This document shows positions 10,125-22,100 of a DNA stretch of 64,000 nt, piece by piece. This stretch comes from Pleodorina starrii. Its lineage: Eukaryota > Chlorophyta > Chlorophyceae > Chlamydomonadales > Volvocaceae. The position numbers and the translations under genes are program-made. The notes under the pieces are model-generated. The model worked only from the letters and a program-made list of their open reading frames with translations. It searched no databases and was not told the DNA's origin. Location: positions 1,510,001-1,574,000 of the forward strand of contig BRXU01000009.1 of NCBI GenBank assembly GCA_030267565.1. Direction: 5' to 3'. Every line of letters starts with the position of its first letter. Position 1 is the stretch's first letter.

Positions 10125-13100
10125 CTAGAGGTCCAGCGTGAGGTGATTGGCCAGGTGGTGCAGCTCTGGCTGGGAGTGCACCCAGTGGGCAAAGCTGGTG
10201 CGCTTATGGGCGCCCTGCTCCAGGTAGCACCTGAGGGGGACGGATGGGGATGGATGGGGGCGGATGGGGACGGATGGGGACGGATGGGGGCGGATGGGTG
10301 GACGGAAGGATGGGTCGGATGGGGACGGATGGGACGCATGGGGTGGATGGGGCGGATCGAAGGTCGGGACGGATGGGTCGGATGGGTCGGATGAGCTGCA
10401 GAAGCGGTCGTTCGGAGGCTACCTGCCCAGCCCATTTCGCGATGCAGCACACCGACCCACGGGTCACGAGCCAACCCAGAACCCGCCCACTGAGCCGCCC
10501 GCGCCCCCCCACCTGTAGGTGATGAGCAGGAAGTAGCGCTTGAGGTAGTGCAGTCCCAGATGGCGAGCAGCGAACTGGGGGCCCATCAGAGGCGCGACCA
10601 CCGCCGCCGCGGCGGCGCCGCCCGGCGAGGCGCCGGCGGGGGAAGCCACTGGCGCCGCGGGCGCCTCCGCTTGCGCCTTGCAGTTGTGGATGTCAAGCAG
10701 CAGGTCGCCCACCTGCGAGCGGAGCGAGGGCAGGGGAGGGAAGGGGAGGGCAGGGGAGGTGGCGACGCAAACGACGGGCCCTTTTCATACTTTCGCGGCC
10801 TCACCAACCAAACAACGGGTCGAGCACGCACCACGCTGTTGTGCACGGCAGAGCACCCAAGCCAGCCGGGCGACCGATCCACATATTCCCTTCCCACATA
10901 CTTCTTTTTTTCCCACCAGAGAGATGCGCTGCATGGCCATGTGCATGACCGGGACCAATGCCCTCGGAGGGATCCGCGGGATCCTGTTTCCAGCAGCCGC
11001 CAACCGCCAACCGCCAACCGCCGCTGCAGCCGCACCCCGCCGCGCCCCACCCACCCACCTGCTGCCCCACAGCCGCAATGGCGGCATCCACAGCCAGCTT
11101 GGCCTCGAAGCCGCCCTGCATCAGCCGACACAGCGACATGATACCGCGGTACTCCCCCGCGGCGCCGTCCAGTGACATCAGCCCGGAAGACCGAACCGAT
11201 GACAACACACCGCTGCCGCTGCCGCCGAACGCCCCGCTCTGCCCCGCTCCCTGCAACTGCCCCTGCTGCTGCTGTTGGCGGGAGAGGTAGGTTCCCAGAA
11301 GCGCAGCCACGAAGCGCGCGGAGGAGCCGGTAGGCGTGCGGGAGAGGATGAGGTGCAGGATCTGCGGCTCGGCGCCCGGCTCCGCCGACGCCGACGCCGC
11401 GGCGGCGGCGGCGGCGGCGGCGGTGACGTCAGTGAGCTGTGAGTGGAGTGCGTTGACGTCGGCTGCCTCGGGGGTGCGCTCGCGGGAGAGGGGGATGCGG
11501 CGGTAGCTCAGTCGGTAGCCACTCTCCTCAAGCTGCTGCATCAGCTGCGGGGCGGCGAACGCATCGGCACACAGAGAGGAGCGGGGCGGAGGAACGGGGC
11601 GGGCGCGAGCGGGTGAGTGGAGAGCGGAGAGAGGGGGTAGGGGCGCGGAGGAGGTGGCGTCGAGTGCGCGTGCGAGTGCGCGTGCGCGCTTTTCGAAGAA
11701 CAAAGCAGCGCAGCAATAGCAGCAATAGCAGCAATAACAGCAATAGGAGCAATAGCAGCAATAGCAGCAGTTGCAGCAATAGCAGCAGTTCTTTGCGGTG
11801 CCGTGCCGCGCGCAGTGCCGTGCAGCGCGGTGCGCCGCGCACCTCCAGCGGCGTCAGCAGTGACGTGGCCGAGTCGCTGTCCACCGCCTCCCAGAACGGC
11901 TCCACGCTGCTCCCAGGGTACAGATCAACCAGGTGCGTCACGTCGTCGGGCTTGCCGCCGCCGCCGGCGTCGCCGCCAGCGGCGGCGGCGGCGGCGGCGG
12001 TTGCATGCGCGTCGGCGGCGACGGCGGCGCCGGTGGTGCCGTCGGGCTCCGGCGGGGTGGCGGGAGCGGGCGGGGAGGTGACCGCCGGGCCGACGGGGCT
12101 GTGACCGTTGACGGCGGCGGGGCTGTCGGAGGGAGACGCGCGGAGGGCTGCGGCAGGCAGCAGAGACCAGGGAGGGGAGTTTGGGTCTGGGTTTTGGAGT
12201 TTTTTTTTTATTTTTTGGGTTTTGGGTTCGGGGGGCCGTTGGGTCGCGCAGTGGGGCTTATGCAGTGGGGCAAATGTGCCAGAATGCGGCTACAAGAGGG
12301 AAAAGGTGATGCACCCTGCCTCGGCGAGCGGGTGTGTGTGTTTGTGTGTGTGTGCGCGCGCTAGATAAGACAGGCCAGACAGGCAGACCAATACACGGAC
12401 ACGGTGCATTAGCGGCCCTCATTCAACCAAACACCTGGTGGTGGCGGTGGTGGTGGTGGTGGTGGAATGAAGAGCTTTTTCTCCCGCCGCGGCAGCGCTG
12501 CCGGTACGCAAAGGGCACAACGCAGCGCAACGCACCGGCGGCGCCGGCGCCGGCGCGAGGGGGCGTGGCCGGTGGGTTCCGCGAGGCGGAGGCTGTGGAC
12601 GGCAGCAGTGGCGCCAACTCCCGGTGTAGCAGCAGCCGGTTGCCCCACAGCGCCGCCTCGTCCGTCACATCCTCCTTCAGAAGCAGCTCCAACTCCTGGG
12701 GGCGGGCGTGGGTGTGTGAGTGGGTGTGAGAGTGTGTGGTGGGGGGTCAGGGAGTGATAAGCTCCTTTATAAAATGTGTGGTGGGAGAGAGAGGGTCCCG
12801 GGGATTCAGAGCACGAAGCAGAGCGAAGCGAGGCCGGGTGACGCGAGGCTTGGTTAGGAGGCGCCAGATCAGGCAACGGAAGCAAGGCGAGGCGGAGCGA
12901 GTGACCACTGACCAGCTTAAACCGAATGGGGGACGCGGACAGCCAGAAGCCCAGAGCCGCCCACTAACCCACGCACCCCCCACACCACACACCACACACA
13001 CATACACACGCACACAGGCAGGCACGCAACCCTGTCCCCCCCACGCGCCCCTGTCCCCACGCACACCCCTATCCCCACGCACCCCTGTCCCCCCCCACGC

Positions 13101-16100
13101 ACCTGCAGCTGTGCCGCGTGGATGCCCGCGTGGTGCATGGCGGCGGCTGGCATCTCCAGCTCGCGCCGCATGTACGGCGTTCCGTTGACGTACACCACGA
13201 GCTCCTCGCGCACGTCGGAGATGACCACGTGGGCCTTACCCCCCTCGGGACCGGCGCCCAACCGCCGCAGCAGCGCCCCCAGCTCCGAAGACGGCACGTT
13301 GCCTGCGGCGGGGGGGGGGGGCGTGCCGGTCCAGGGGCGGCCCGGGCGCGAGCGGGAGCGGGAGCGGGAGTCACAGTGCTTCACTCACCACACTCGGGGG
13401 TCACGTTCAGCAACGTTGCAGAGAGGAGCTGGAAGAGAAAGCTCCGGCCGTAAGGCGCGAGAGAGGCCTATCCCGCTATCCGGCGTATGCTCTTCTCCAA
13501 CCCCATTGACAACGGTTTCGGGTTCTGGACCGAGAGCCACCGTGAAAGCCCTAAAACCCTTAAACCCTTAAACCCCACGCATCCGGAGCTACCCTAAACC
13601 GGTCGCGCCGCCGGCCGCACAAGACCCGCCGGGTACCCACCCACCCACCCACCCACCCACCCACCCACGCACCCAGTACCCGGTACCCACCGACGCTGAA
13701 GACCGGGAAGGGTCCTGCTTGAACGTGGTCGGGAATGGCCTCCACCTTGCCCCCCTGCTCGCCCTTCTCCCCCTCCACCTCCATCTCCAGGGAGGCGCCG
13801 GGCAGCAAGTAGGACTTGAGGATGGTGCGCTTGGTGAGGGTGCGGCCCTTGCGCCGGTTGAGGACCGAGCGCTGGTCGGATCGAGCGTCCGCAGCGCCCT
13901 CCGACACGCCCTGTTGGAGAGGTGAGGGTGCGTGGGTTTGTAGGTGTGGGTGTGTGTGGGTGGGAGGGGAGGGTGAGGTGTGTGGAGGAGGGTTGAGGAG
14001 TGAGGCCGTGACCAGTCTTTTCCTCACGCTCCAGCTGGCACTGCAAGCCACGCGTGGCTAGCTATGCCACGCTCCACCCCGTGCCGCCATTGCGATAAGG
14101 TATCCTATTCTATCCTATCCTCCGCAGTGATCCTCCGCTGCGCCGCACTGCGCTCCGTGTAATTACGTATTTTACATGTAATACGTATTACAATTACGTA
14201 TTACATCCGGAATTTCTCGTATTACAGTATATTCTCAACACTAGCTGCGCTCCGCTCCGCTCCGCTCAGCTCAGCTCCGCTCCCTCCGCTCCCTCTCTCC
14301 CTCCCTCCCGGCTCAGCTCCGCCCCGCCCCCCCTTGTCGCACCTTGTACAGTGCGGGCAACTTGGCCACCGGCACGGGCTCCAGGGCCGCGCCCGGGTTG
14401 TCGTGCATGGAGGCAAAGGCGGACTGGGGCAGGGCGATACAGAGGGGGGCGCCGGGGGCAGGGGGAGGGCAAGGCCGGGTTCGGGTTCGATCTGTACCGT
14501 AATAGGAGGGAGGGAAGCAGGCAACCCGCGGAGATCCTCCCATTCGAGAATCTTGGGGGGTCAGGGCGAGGGGGTGGCCGGAGGGGAAGACGCCCGGAAG
14601 CTAAGCGGCGGTCAGGCGTCGGGAAACACAATGACATCGCGGCCTCGCGGGGTTATTCATCCTTCCTCATCCAGGTCCTCCTACGGGTCATACGGTACCT
14701 TGAGGTCCGGCCTGCTGGCAAGCCACTCGGAGTAGGTGCACGTCTCCGGTCCCACGTGCTCCAGGTAGAAGGAGAAGGCGATGAGCTGGCAGTAGCGCTC
14801 CAGGTAGGCCGAGCCGCGCTTGAAGGCGGCGTGGCGCTGCTGCATCTCCGGACGGATGTACTTGTAGGAGCTGCGGGGCTTGCGGTACCTGCGGGCAGAT
14901 AGCGTAGGCGGGCAGGCGAGGCAAGGCAGGCAGACAGGCAAGGCAGGCATTCGGATAGGGCGGCGAGAGGGAACATGGCTCGAAGGAAAACAAGCTGGAG
15001 TGACAAGCTGGGGAGGGGGGTCAGGGAGTGATAAACTCCTTTATATAAAAATGAGTCACTGCGGAGTCACTGGGGAGGGGGGGCTATCCACGTACAGGCC
15101 GGAGCCCTTACACGGTAATGTAGGGGCGGGGGGCCGAGGGTGAGGGCGGTGGTGCGGCGCCTTCCCGGCATGTGAGACCGGTGTCAGGTGCCTCAAGGAG
15201 GGGTGACGGGGGGTTGCGGGGCTTCGGTGCACCGCCCCCGTGCCATCCCTCCCGGCGGCCCCGCCGCCGCCTCCCGGCCCGCTCCCGCGCTCGCCCTACC
15301 CCAGGCGGCTGGGCCCGCTGCCTCACACTGCCCCACAGCCGTCTCTCGCCCGCTGCCACGCTCGCCCTGCCGCCTGCGAGTTTTTGGCCGTCCTGCCGTT
15401 CTGCCTGCCTGCCGTCCTGCCTCCCTCCCCCCGGGCCCGCTGCCACACACGCCGCCAAGCCATCCTGCCCCCCACCCCCCCACCCCCAAACTCACTTCAT
15501 AATGGCCACCCTAAGGTTGATGACATCGGAGGCCGCGTCGATGATCTGGTCCACAACCTTCTTGGCGGAATCGCCCTCCTGCACACACATGTGTACGGAA
15601 GTACCGTACGTTTCGGGTGCCTTGCCTTGCCGCGGTACCGGGGAATCAGGGCACAAACTAAAGATCACGCCCTAGGAATCAGGGCACGCATGAGCAACAG
15701 CAGCCGGGCCTTGTGCTGTCGCGCAACCCAACCCCCCGCTTGTAACCAGGCGCACCTCCAGCAGCCGGGCCACCTTGCGCACGCCCACGTATCCGCCTCC
15801 CGCCAGAGAGCGCTGGAGCTCCATCTCCTCGGGCTGCAGGTCCCAAATCTGAGAGTTGAGAGATGTGGGTTGGGGTGGGTGAGTTGGGGTTGTGGCGGTG
15901 TTGCAAGGCGGTCAAACCTCGGGGTAATGTTTTTGGGCGGGGCCCCAGCGCGAAGCGCCCAGGGGGGCCCCGCCCTGTAGCCGTAGCGCCTCTAGCGTAG
16001 CTAGAGAAGCGGAGGCCTTACCCCACTCAAATGTCCGTCCGTAGCCGTAGCGCCTCTAGCGTAGCTAGAGAAGCGGAGGCCTTACCTCGATGAAATGGTG

Positions 16101-19100
16101 TCCGTCCGTTCCCGGAGCAATCGAAGATTGCGGAGGGATTCCCGGAGCAATCGAAGATTGCGGAGGGATACGACCCCATAATTGTGCGTCAGTGTGTCCG
16201 CCGTCACACCTGAAGTCGTTCGCTCTGGGCTTTGGTAGTCAGAAGTTTTCAGGAGATTGCATTCGCTATTGTTAGCGCCAAGTTTCCGACTCGGGGAGCG
16301 TTCGCGGCAGTGCAAAGTGGGCGCCAAGTGTCCACGGCAAGTCGACTATGCAGCGCGCGCCGCCAAAAGTCCCCGAAAATTAGCCGTTCATAAGCCCGTT
16401 TTATAGGTATCATATGACATGAAATTCTGGGTGGGAAAGAGGCGCCCTTGCAAAATTAGACTCGGGCGACCGTGGACCCGACTCGTGCGACCAAGGAATG
16501 GAGACCTAAGAACAACAGAAATTTAAAGCAAAGAGCATAAAGAATGAAAGGATGCAAATAACGAGCCGAAAAGCAAGCGGGTGGGAAAAGAGTACAACAA
16601 CCGGGAAGACATAGTTCTGCACCTGGTGCGCTCTGGGCTTTGGCAGCCAGAATTTTTCAGGAAAGTGCATGTGCTAGTGTTAGCGCCAATTTTTCGAGTC
16701 GGAGGAGCGTGCGCGGCTGTGCAAAGTGGGCGACAAGTGTCCATGGCAAGTCGACTTTGCAGCGCGCGCCACCAAATGCCCCGAAAATTGGCCGTTCACA
16801 AAGACAGTTGTATAGGTATCATATATCAACAAATTCAAGGTGGGAAAGAGGCGCGCTTCCAAAAGTGGACTCGCGCGACGACCGTACACCCGACTCGTGC
16901 GAACCATGCAATCGCGACCTGAGAACAAAAGGTATTTAAAACAAAGAGCATACAGAATGAAAGGATGCAAACTACGAGCCGGAAAGCAAGCGGGTGGGAC
17001 AAGAGTACAACTACCGGGTACACATAGTTCTGCACCTGGTCAGTGTGTGTGCGAGTGTGCGAGTGTGTGTGAGTGAGTGAGTGTGAGTGTGCGTGTGTGC
17101 GTGAGTGTGTGAGTGCGTGAGTGTGTGATTGTATGTGTGAGTGCGTGAGTGTGTGCGTGCGTGCGTGTGTGCGTGCGTAAGTGCATGCGTGCGTGAGTGC
17201 ATGAGTGCGTGAGTGCATGAGTGCATGAGTGCATGAGTGCGTGAGTGCGTAAGTGCATGAGTACGTGAATGTGCGGGAGTGCGTGAATGTGCGGGAGTGA
17301 GGGAGTGAGGGAGAGAGTGTGTGAGTGTGTGAGAGAGTGTGTGAGTGCGTGAGAGAGTGTGTGAGTGCGTGAGAGAGTGTCTGAGTACGTGTGAGTGCGT
17401 GTGGGTACGTGTGAGTGCGTGTGAGTACGTGTGAGTGCGTGTGAGTGCGTGTGGGTGCGTGTGAGCACATGTGAGTGCGTGCAAGTGTGCGTGTGTGTGC
17501 GTGAGAGTGCATGTGGGTGCGTGTGAGCACGTGTGAGTGCGTGCAAGTGTGCGAGTGGGTGTGTGTGCGAATGGGTGTGACTGCATGTGAGTGCGTGTGA
17601 GCGTGTGTGAGTGCATGTGAGTGCGTGTGAGTGCGTGTGAGTGCGTGCGAGCGCGTGTGAGAGCATGTAAGTGCGTGTTAGTACGTGGGGTGCGTGTGAG
17701 TGCGTTTGACTGCTTGTGAGCACGTGTGAGTGCGTGTGAGTGTGTGTGAGTGCGGGTGAGTGCATGTGACTGCATGTGAGGGCGTGCGAGTGCGCGTGAG
17801 TGCATGTGAGTGTGTGTGAGTGCGAGTGGGTGCATGTGAGTGCGTGTGAGTGTGTGTGAGTGTGTGTGAGTGTGTGTGGGTGCGTGTGAGCACGAGTGAG
17901 TGCATGCAAGTGTGCGTGTGTGTGCGAGTGGGTGTGTGTGCGTGTGTGCGAGTGGGTGTGACTGCATGTGAGTGGGTGTGACTGCATGTGAGTGCGTGTG
18001 AGCACATGTGAGTGCGTGTGAGTGCGTGCGAGTGCGTGTGAGTGCATGTGAGTGCGTGTGAGAGCGTGTAAGTGCGTGCGAGTGCGTGTGAGTGCGTGTG
18101 AGTGCGTGTGAGTGAGGGAGTGAGGGAGTGAGGGAGTGAGTGAGTGAGTGAGTGAGTGAGTGAGTGAGTGAGTGAGTGAGTGAGTGAGTGAGTGAGTGAG
18201 GGAGGGAGGGAGGGAGGGAGGGAGGGAGGGAGGGAGGGAGGGAGGGAGGGAGGGAGGGAGGGAGGGAGTGTAAGGGAGTGTAAGGGAGTGTAAGGGAGTG
18301 TGAGGGAGTGTGAGGGAGTGTGAGGGAGTGTGAGGGAGTGTGAGGGAGTGTGAGGGAGTGTGAGGGAGTGTGAGGGAGTGTGAGGGAGTGTGAGGGAGTG
18401 TGAGGGAGTGTGAGGGAGTGTGAGGGAGTGTGAGGGAGTGTGAGGGAGTGTGAGGGAGTGTGAGGGAGTGTGAGGGAGTGTGAGGGAGTGTGAGGGAGTG
18501 TGAGGGAGTGTGAGGGAGTGTGAGGGAGTGTGAGGGAGTGTGAGGGAGTGTGAGGGAGTGTGAGGGAGTGTGAGGGAGTGTGAGGGAGTGTGAGGGAGTG
18601 TGAGGGAGTGTGAGGGAGTGCGAGGGAGTGCGAGGGAGTGCGAGGGAGTGCGAGGGAGTGCGAGGGAGTGCGAGGGAGTGCGAGGGAGTGCGAGGGAGTG
18701 TGAGGGAGTGTGAGGGAGCGTGAGGGAGCGTGAGGGAGCGTGAAGGAGCGTGAGGGAGCATGAGGGAGCGTGAGCGAGCGTGAGGGAGCGTGTGAGTGCG
18801 TGTGAGTGCGTGTGAGTGCATGTGAGTGCGTGTGAGTGAGTGTGAGTACGTGGTGCGTGTGAGTGCGTGTGAGTGTGTGTGAGTGCGTGTGAGTGCGTGT
18901 GTGTGTGTGTGAGAGTGTGTGTGTGTGTGTGTCGTTACAGTATCTGACCGGGCCCTGACGCTGGCCAGGGGCTGCTAACCCAGCCCCGACGGAAAGACCG
19001 CCTAAGCACTCTGGGAGAAGGGCGTGAGGGGCCGCTACCCCCTCCTGCTCGACGCAGAGCTGGCTGCGTCGTACACCCCATATACGGGTGTACGGCGCAG

Positions 19101-22100
19101 CGGCTCCCCAAAGGCTTGAGCTCACAGCCTGCCTTATACGGCAGCTGGGCCCTTCGTCCGCACAAACAGCAGTCGCGCCGGCGCACTACGCGGCGCCCGC
19201 GCTGTCCTGCCCGCCCTGAAGTCCTTGCAGCGCCGGGGCGCCCGGCCGGCCTGCTACCGGCTGGCGGTGCTCCTCTAGGCGCGAAAACAAAGCGCTGAGT
19301 GTGTGTGTGTGTGTGTGTCGTTACAGTATCTGACCGGGCCCTGACGCTGGCCAGGGGCTGCTAACCCAGCCCCGACGGAAAGACCGCCTAAGCACTCTCC
19401 CCCTTGCGGTGGGAGAAGGGCGTGAGGGGCCGCTACCCCCTCCTGCTCGACTGTGTGCGTGTGTGGGGGGGGGTGACTGTCGCTCCGTACACTCGGCCCA
19501 CCCGGCAAAATCGTACTCGCTCTGACACTCGTCCTTCTTCACAAAAAAATTGCTCCGGGCAATGAAGCGAAGCTTCATAGCCGTAGCGCCTCTAGCGTAG
19601 CTAGAGAAGCGGAGGACTTACTCGATTAAATGGTGTCCGTCCGTCCGTGTGTCAGATGTAATTTGGATTTTCCGGAATTTCGCTTTTCGTTTCGGCATTT
19701 CGGAAAGCATAGTGCATTCTGTATAGCTGATATGCGTTCGTTCATGTGTTCATTCAAGTTGAAGTTTGAAATAGTAACAGCTGATCGCGACCGAAGTCGC
19801 ATCAACGTCTCCGCGCGTAGAAATCATCACAATCGCTGTCAAAATTTAAATAATGAAATTGTGACATGGCGGCGCGATGTGGATTGTATTGCTTTCATGA
19901 AGTAGAGTTGCTCGGCTCCGAAACCCCGACGCGTAAAGTGCGTAAATTTCTTTTGCGTCGCGGGATGTGCTGCTCGCGTATAGATATATCATAGAAATCA
20001 TTTATGTGCGATATCATAGCGTTAGGCTTGTCAAAGTTAGTCGCCTTGCGATTTGCGAGGAAAATGCGCGCTACTTAGGATGCTGCATAGCGTAGCGTAG
20101 CGTTGCATAGCGTTGCGTAGCGGATCGTAACGAAGCATAGCGGAGCGTATCGCGAATATAGCGTCGCATCGTGTAGTCGGAATAAAGTCGTGCGCGCCTG
20201 CGTAACGCTCCGCTACGTTCTGCTGCGCTTCGTTACGCTGTCGCTCGCTCGCTCGCTCGCTCGCTCGGTTTCATCGCTTTAACGCAAGTCGGCGATTAAA
20301 GCCGCGCACGCTCCGCTGCGCTCGGCTCAAAGTTAGTCGCCGCTCGTCGCGGCTCGTCGCGGCTCGCGTCGTCGCCGCTCGTTATTCGTTGCCACTCGCC
20401 GCCGCTCATCGCCGCGTAGCGTAGCGTAGTGTAGCATCGCGTCGCTTACCATAGTGTAGTGCAGCGTGCACGATCGTCAATCGGCTCCGAAACCCCGACG
20501 CGTAAACTGCGTAAATTTTTTTTGCGTCACGGGATGTGCTGCTCGCATATAGATATATCATAAAAATCATTCATGTGCGATATCATAGCGTTAGGCTAGT
20601 CAAAGTTAGTCGCCTTGCGATTTGCGAAGAAAATGCGATTGTGCACTCGCGCTACTTAGGATGCTGCATAGCGTAGCATAGCGTAGCGTAGCGTAGCGTA
20701 GCGTAGCGTAACGTTGCAAAGCGTTGCGTAGCGGATCGTAACGAAGCATAGCGGAGCGTATCGCGGAGCATAGCGTCGCGTCGTGTAGTCGGCGAATAAA
20801 GTCGTGCACGCCTGCGCCACGCTCCACTACGTTCTGCTGCGCTTCGTTACGCTGTCGCTCGCTCGCTCGCTCGCACGCTCCGCTGCGCTTGGCTCAAAGT
20901 TAGTCGCCACTCGTCGTGGCTCGTCGCGGCTCGCGTCGTCGCCGCTCGTTATTCGTTGCCGCTCGCCGCCGCTCACCGCCGCGTAGCGTAGCATCGCGTC
21001 GCGTACCATAGTATAGTGCAGCGTGAACGATCGTAAATCGCACGTCACACTTCAACGTGCACGATTGAAGTCGCGCACGCGCCTTCCCGCGGAGCATAGT
21101 GTAGTGTAGCATCGTGTCGCGACGCGTCGCGTCACGTGCACGATCGCATTGCAATGTTACGCAACACAACACGACGTCGCGTCGTCGCGTCGGTAGCCTA
21201 GCGTAGCGTAGCGTAGCGTTGCGTAGCGGATCGTAATGGAGCGTAGCGGAGCATATTGTGGAGCATCGCGTAGCATAGCGTCGCATCGCGTCATGTAACG
21301 TAGTGTAGCGTCGCGTTGCGTCGCGTCGCATCGCATCGCGTCGTGTCATGTCGCGTCGCGTCATGTTGCGTCTCGTCGCATCGTATCGTGTCGCGTTACG
21401 TCGCGTCGTGTCACGTTACGTCGCGTCGCGTCACGTCACGTCGCGTCGCGTCACGTCGTGTCACGTCACGTCGCGTCGCATCGCATCGTGTGGTGCAGCG
21501 CAGCATGCACGATCGCATTGCAATGCTACGCAACGCAACACGACGTCGCGTCGTCGCGTCATGTAGCCTAGCCTAGCGTAGCGTAGCATAGCGTTGCGTA
21601 GCGGATCGTAATGGAGCGTAGCGGAGCATAGTGTGGAGCATCGCGGAGCGTAGCATAGCGTCGCATCGCGTCATGTAACGTACTGTAGCGTCGCGTTGCG
21701 TCGCATCGCATCGCGTCGTGTCATGTCGCGTCGCGTCATGTTGCGTCACGTCGCGTCGTGTCGCGTTACGTCGCGTCGTGTCACGTCACGTCGCGTCGCG
21801 TTGCGTCACGTCACGTCGCGAAGCGTCGCATCGCATCGTGTAGTGCAGCGCAGCATGCACGATCGCATTGCAATGCTACACAACGCAACACGACGTCGCG
21901 TCGTCACGTCATGTAGCCTAGCGTAGCGTAGCGTAGCATAGCGTTGCGTAGCGGACCGTAATGGAGTGTAGCGGAGCGTAGCGTGGAGCATCACGGAGCG
22001 TAGCATAGCTTCACGTCGCGTCACGTAAGATGGTGTAGCGTAGCGTCGCGTCGCGTCGCATCGCGTCATGTAGCCTAGCATAGCGTAGTGCAGCATAGCG

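Noticed and set aside
13385..13440. Extra paladin exon candidate (LLSATLLNVTPEC)
   Set aside because: It has a CAG acceptor and GTGAGT donor but breaks the reading phase. Direct joining of 13691-13910 to 13103-13302 restores the family motif.
17011..19125. 704- and 593-residue frames of His/Ser/Leu/Thr/Pro repeats on the minus strand
   Set aside because: They are stop-free readings of the TG/GA satellite in several frames at once, with no unique sequence or splice context.
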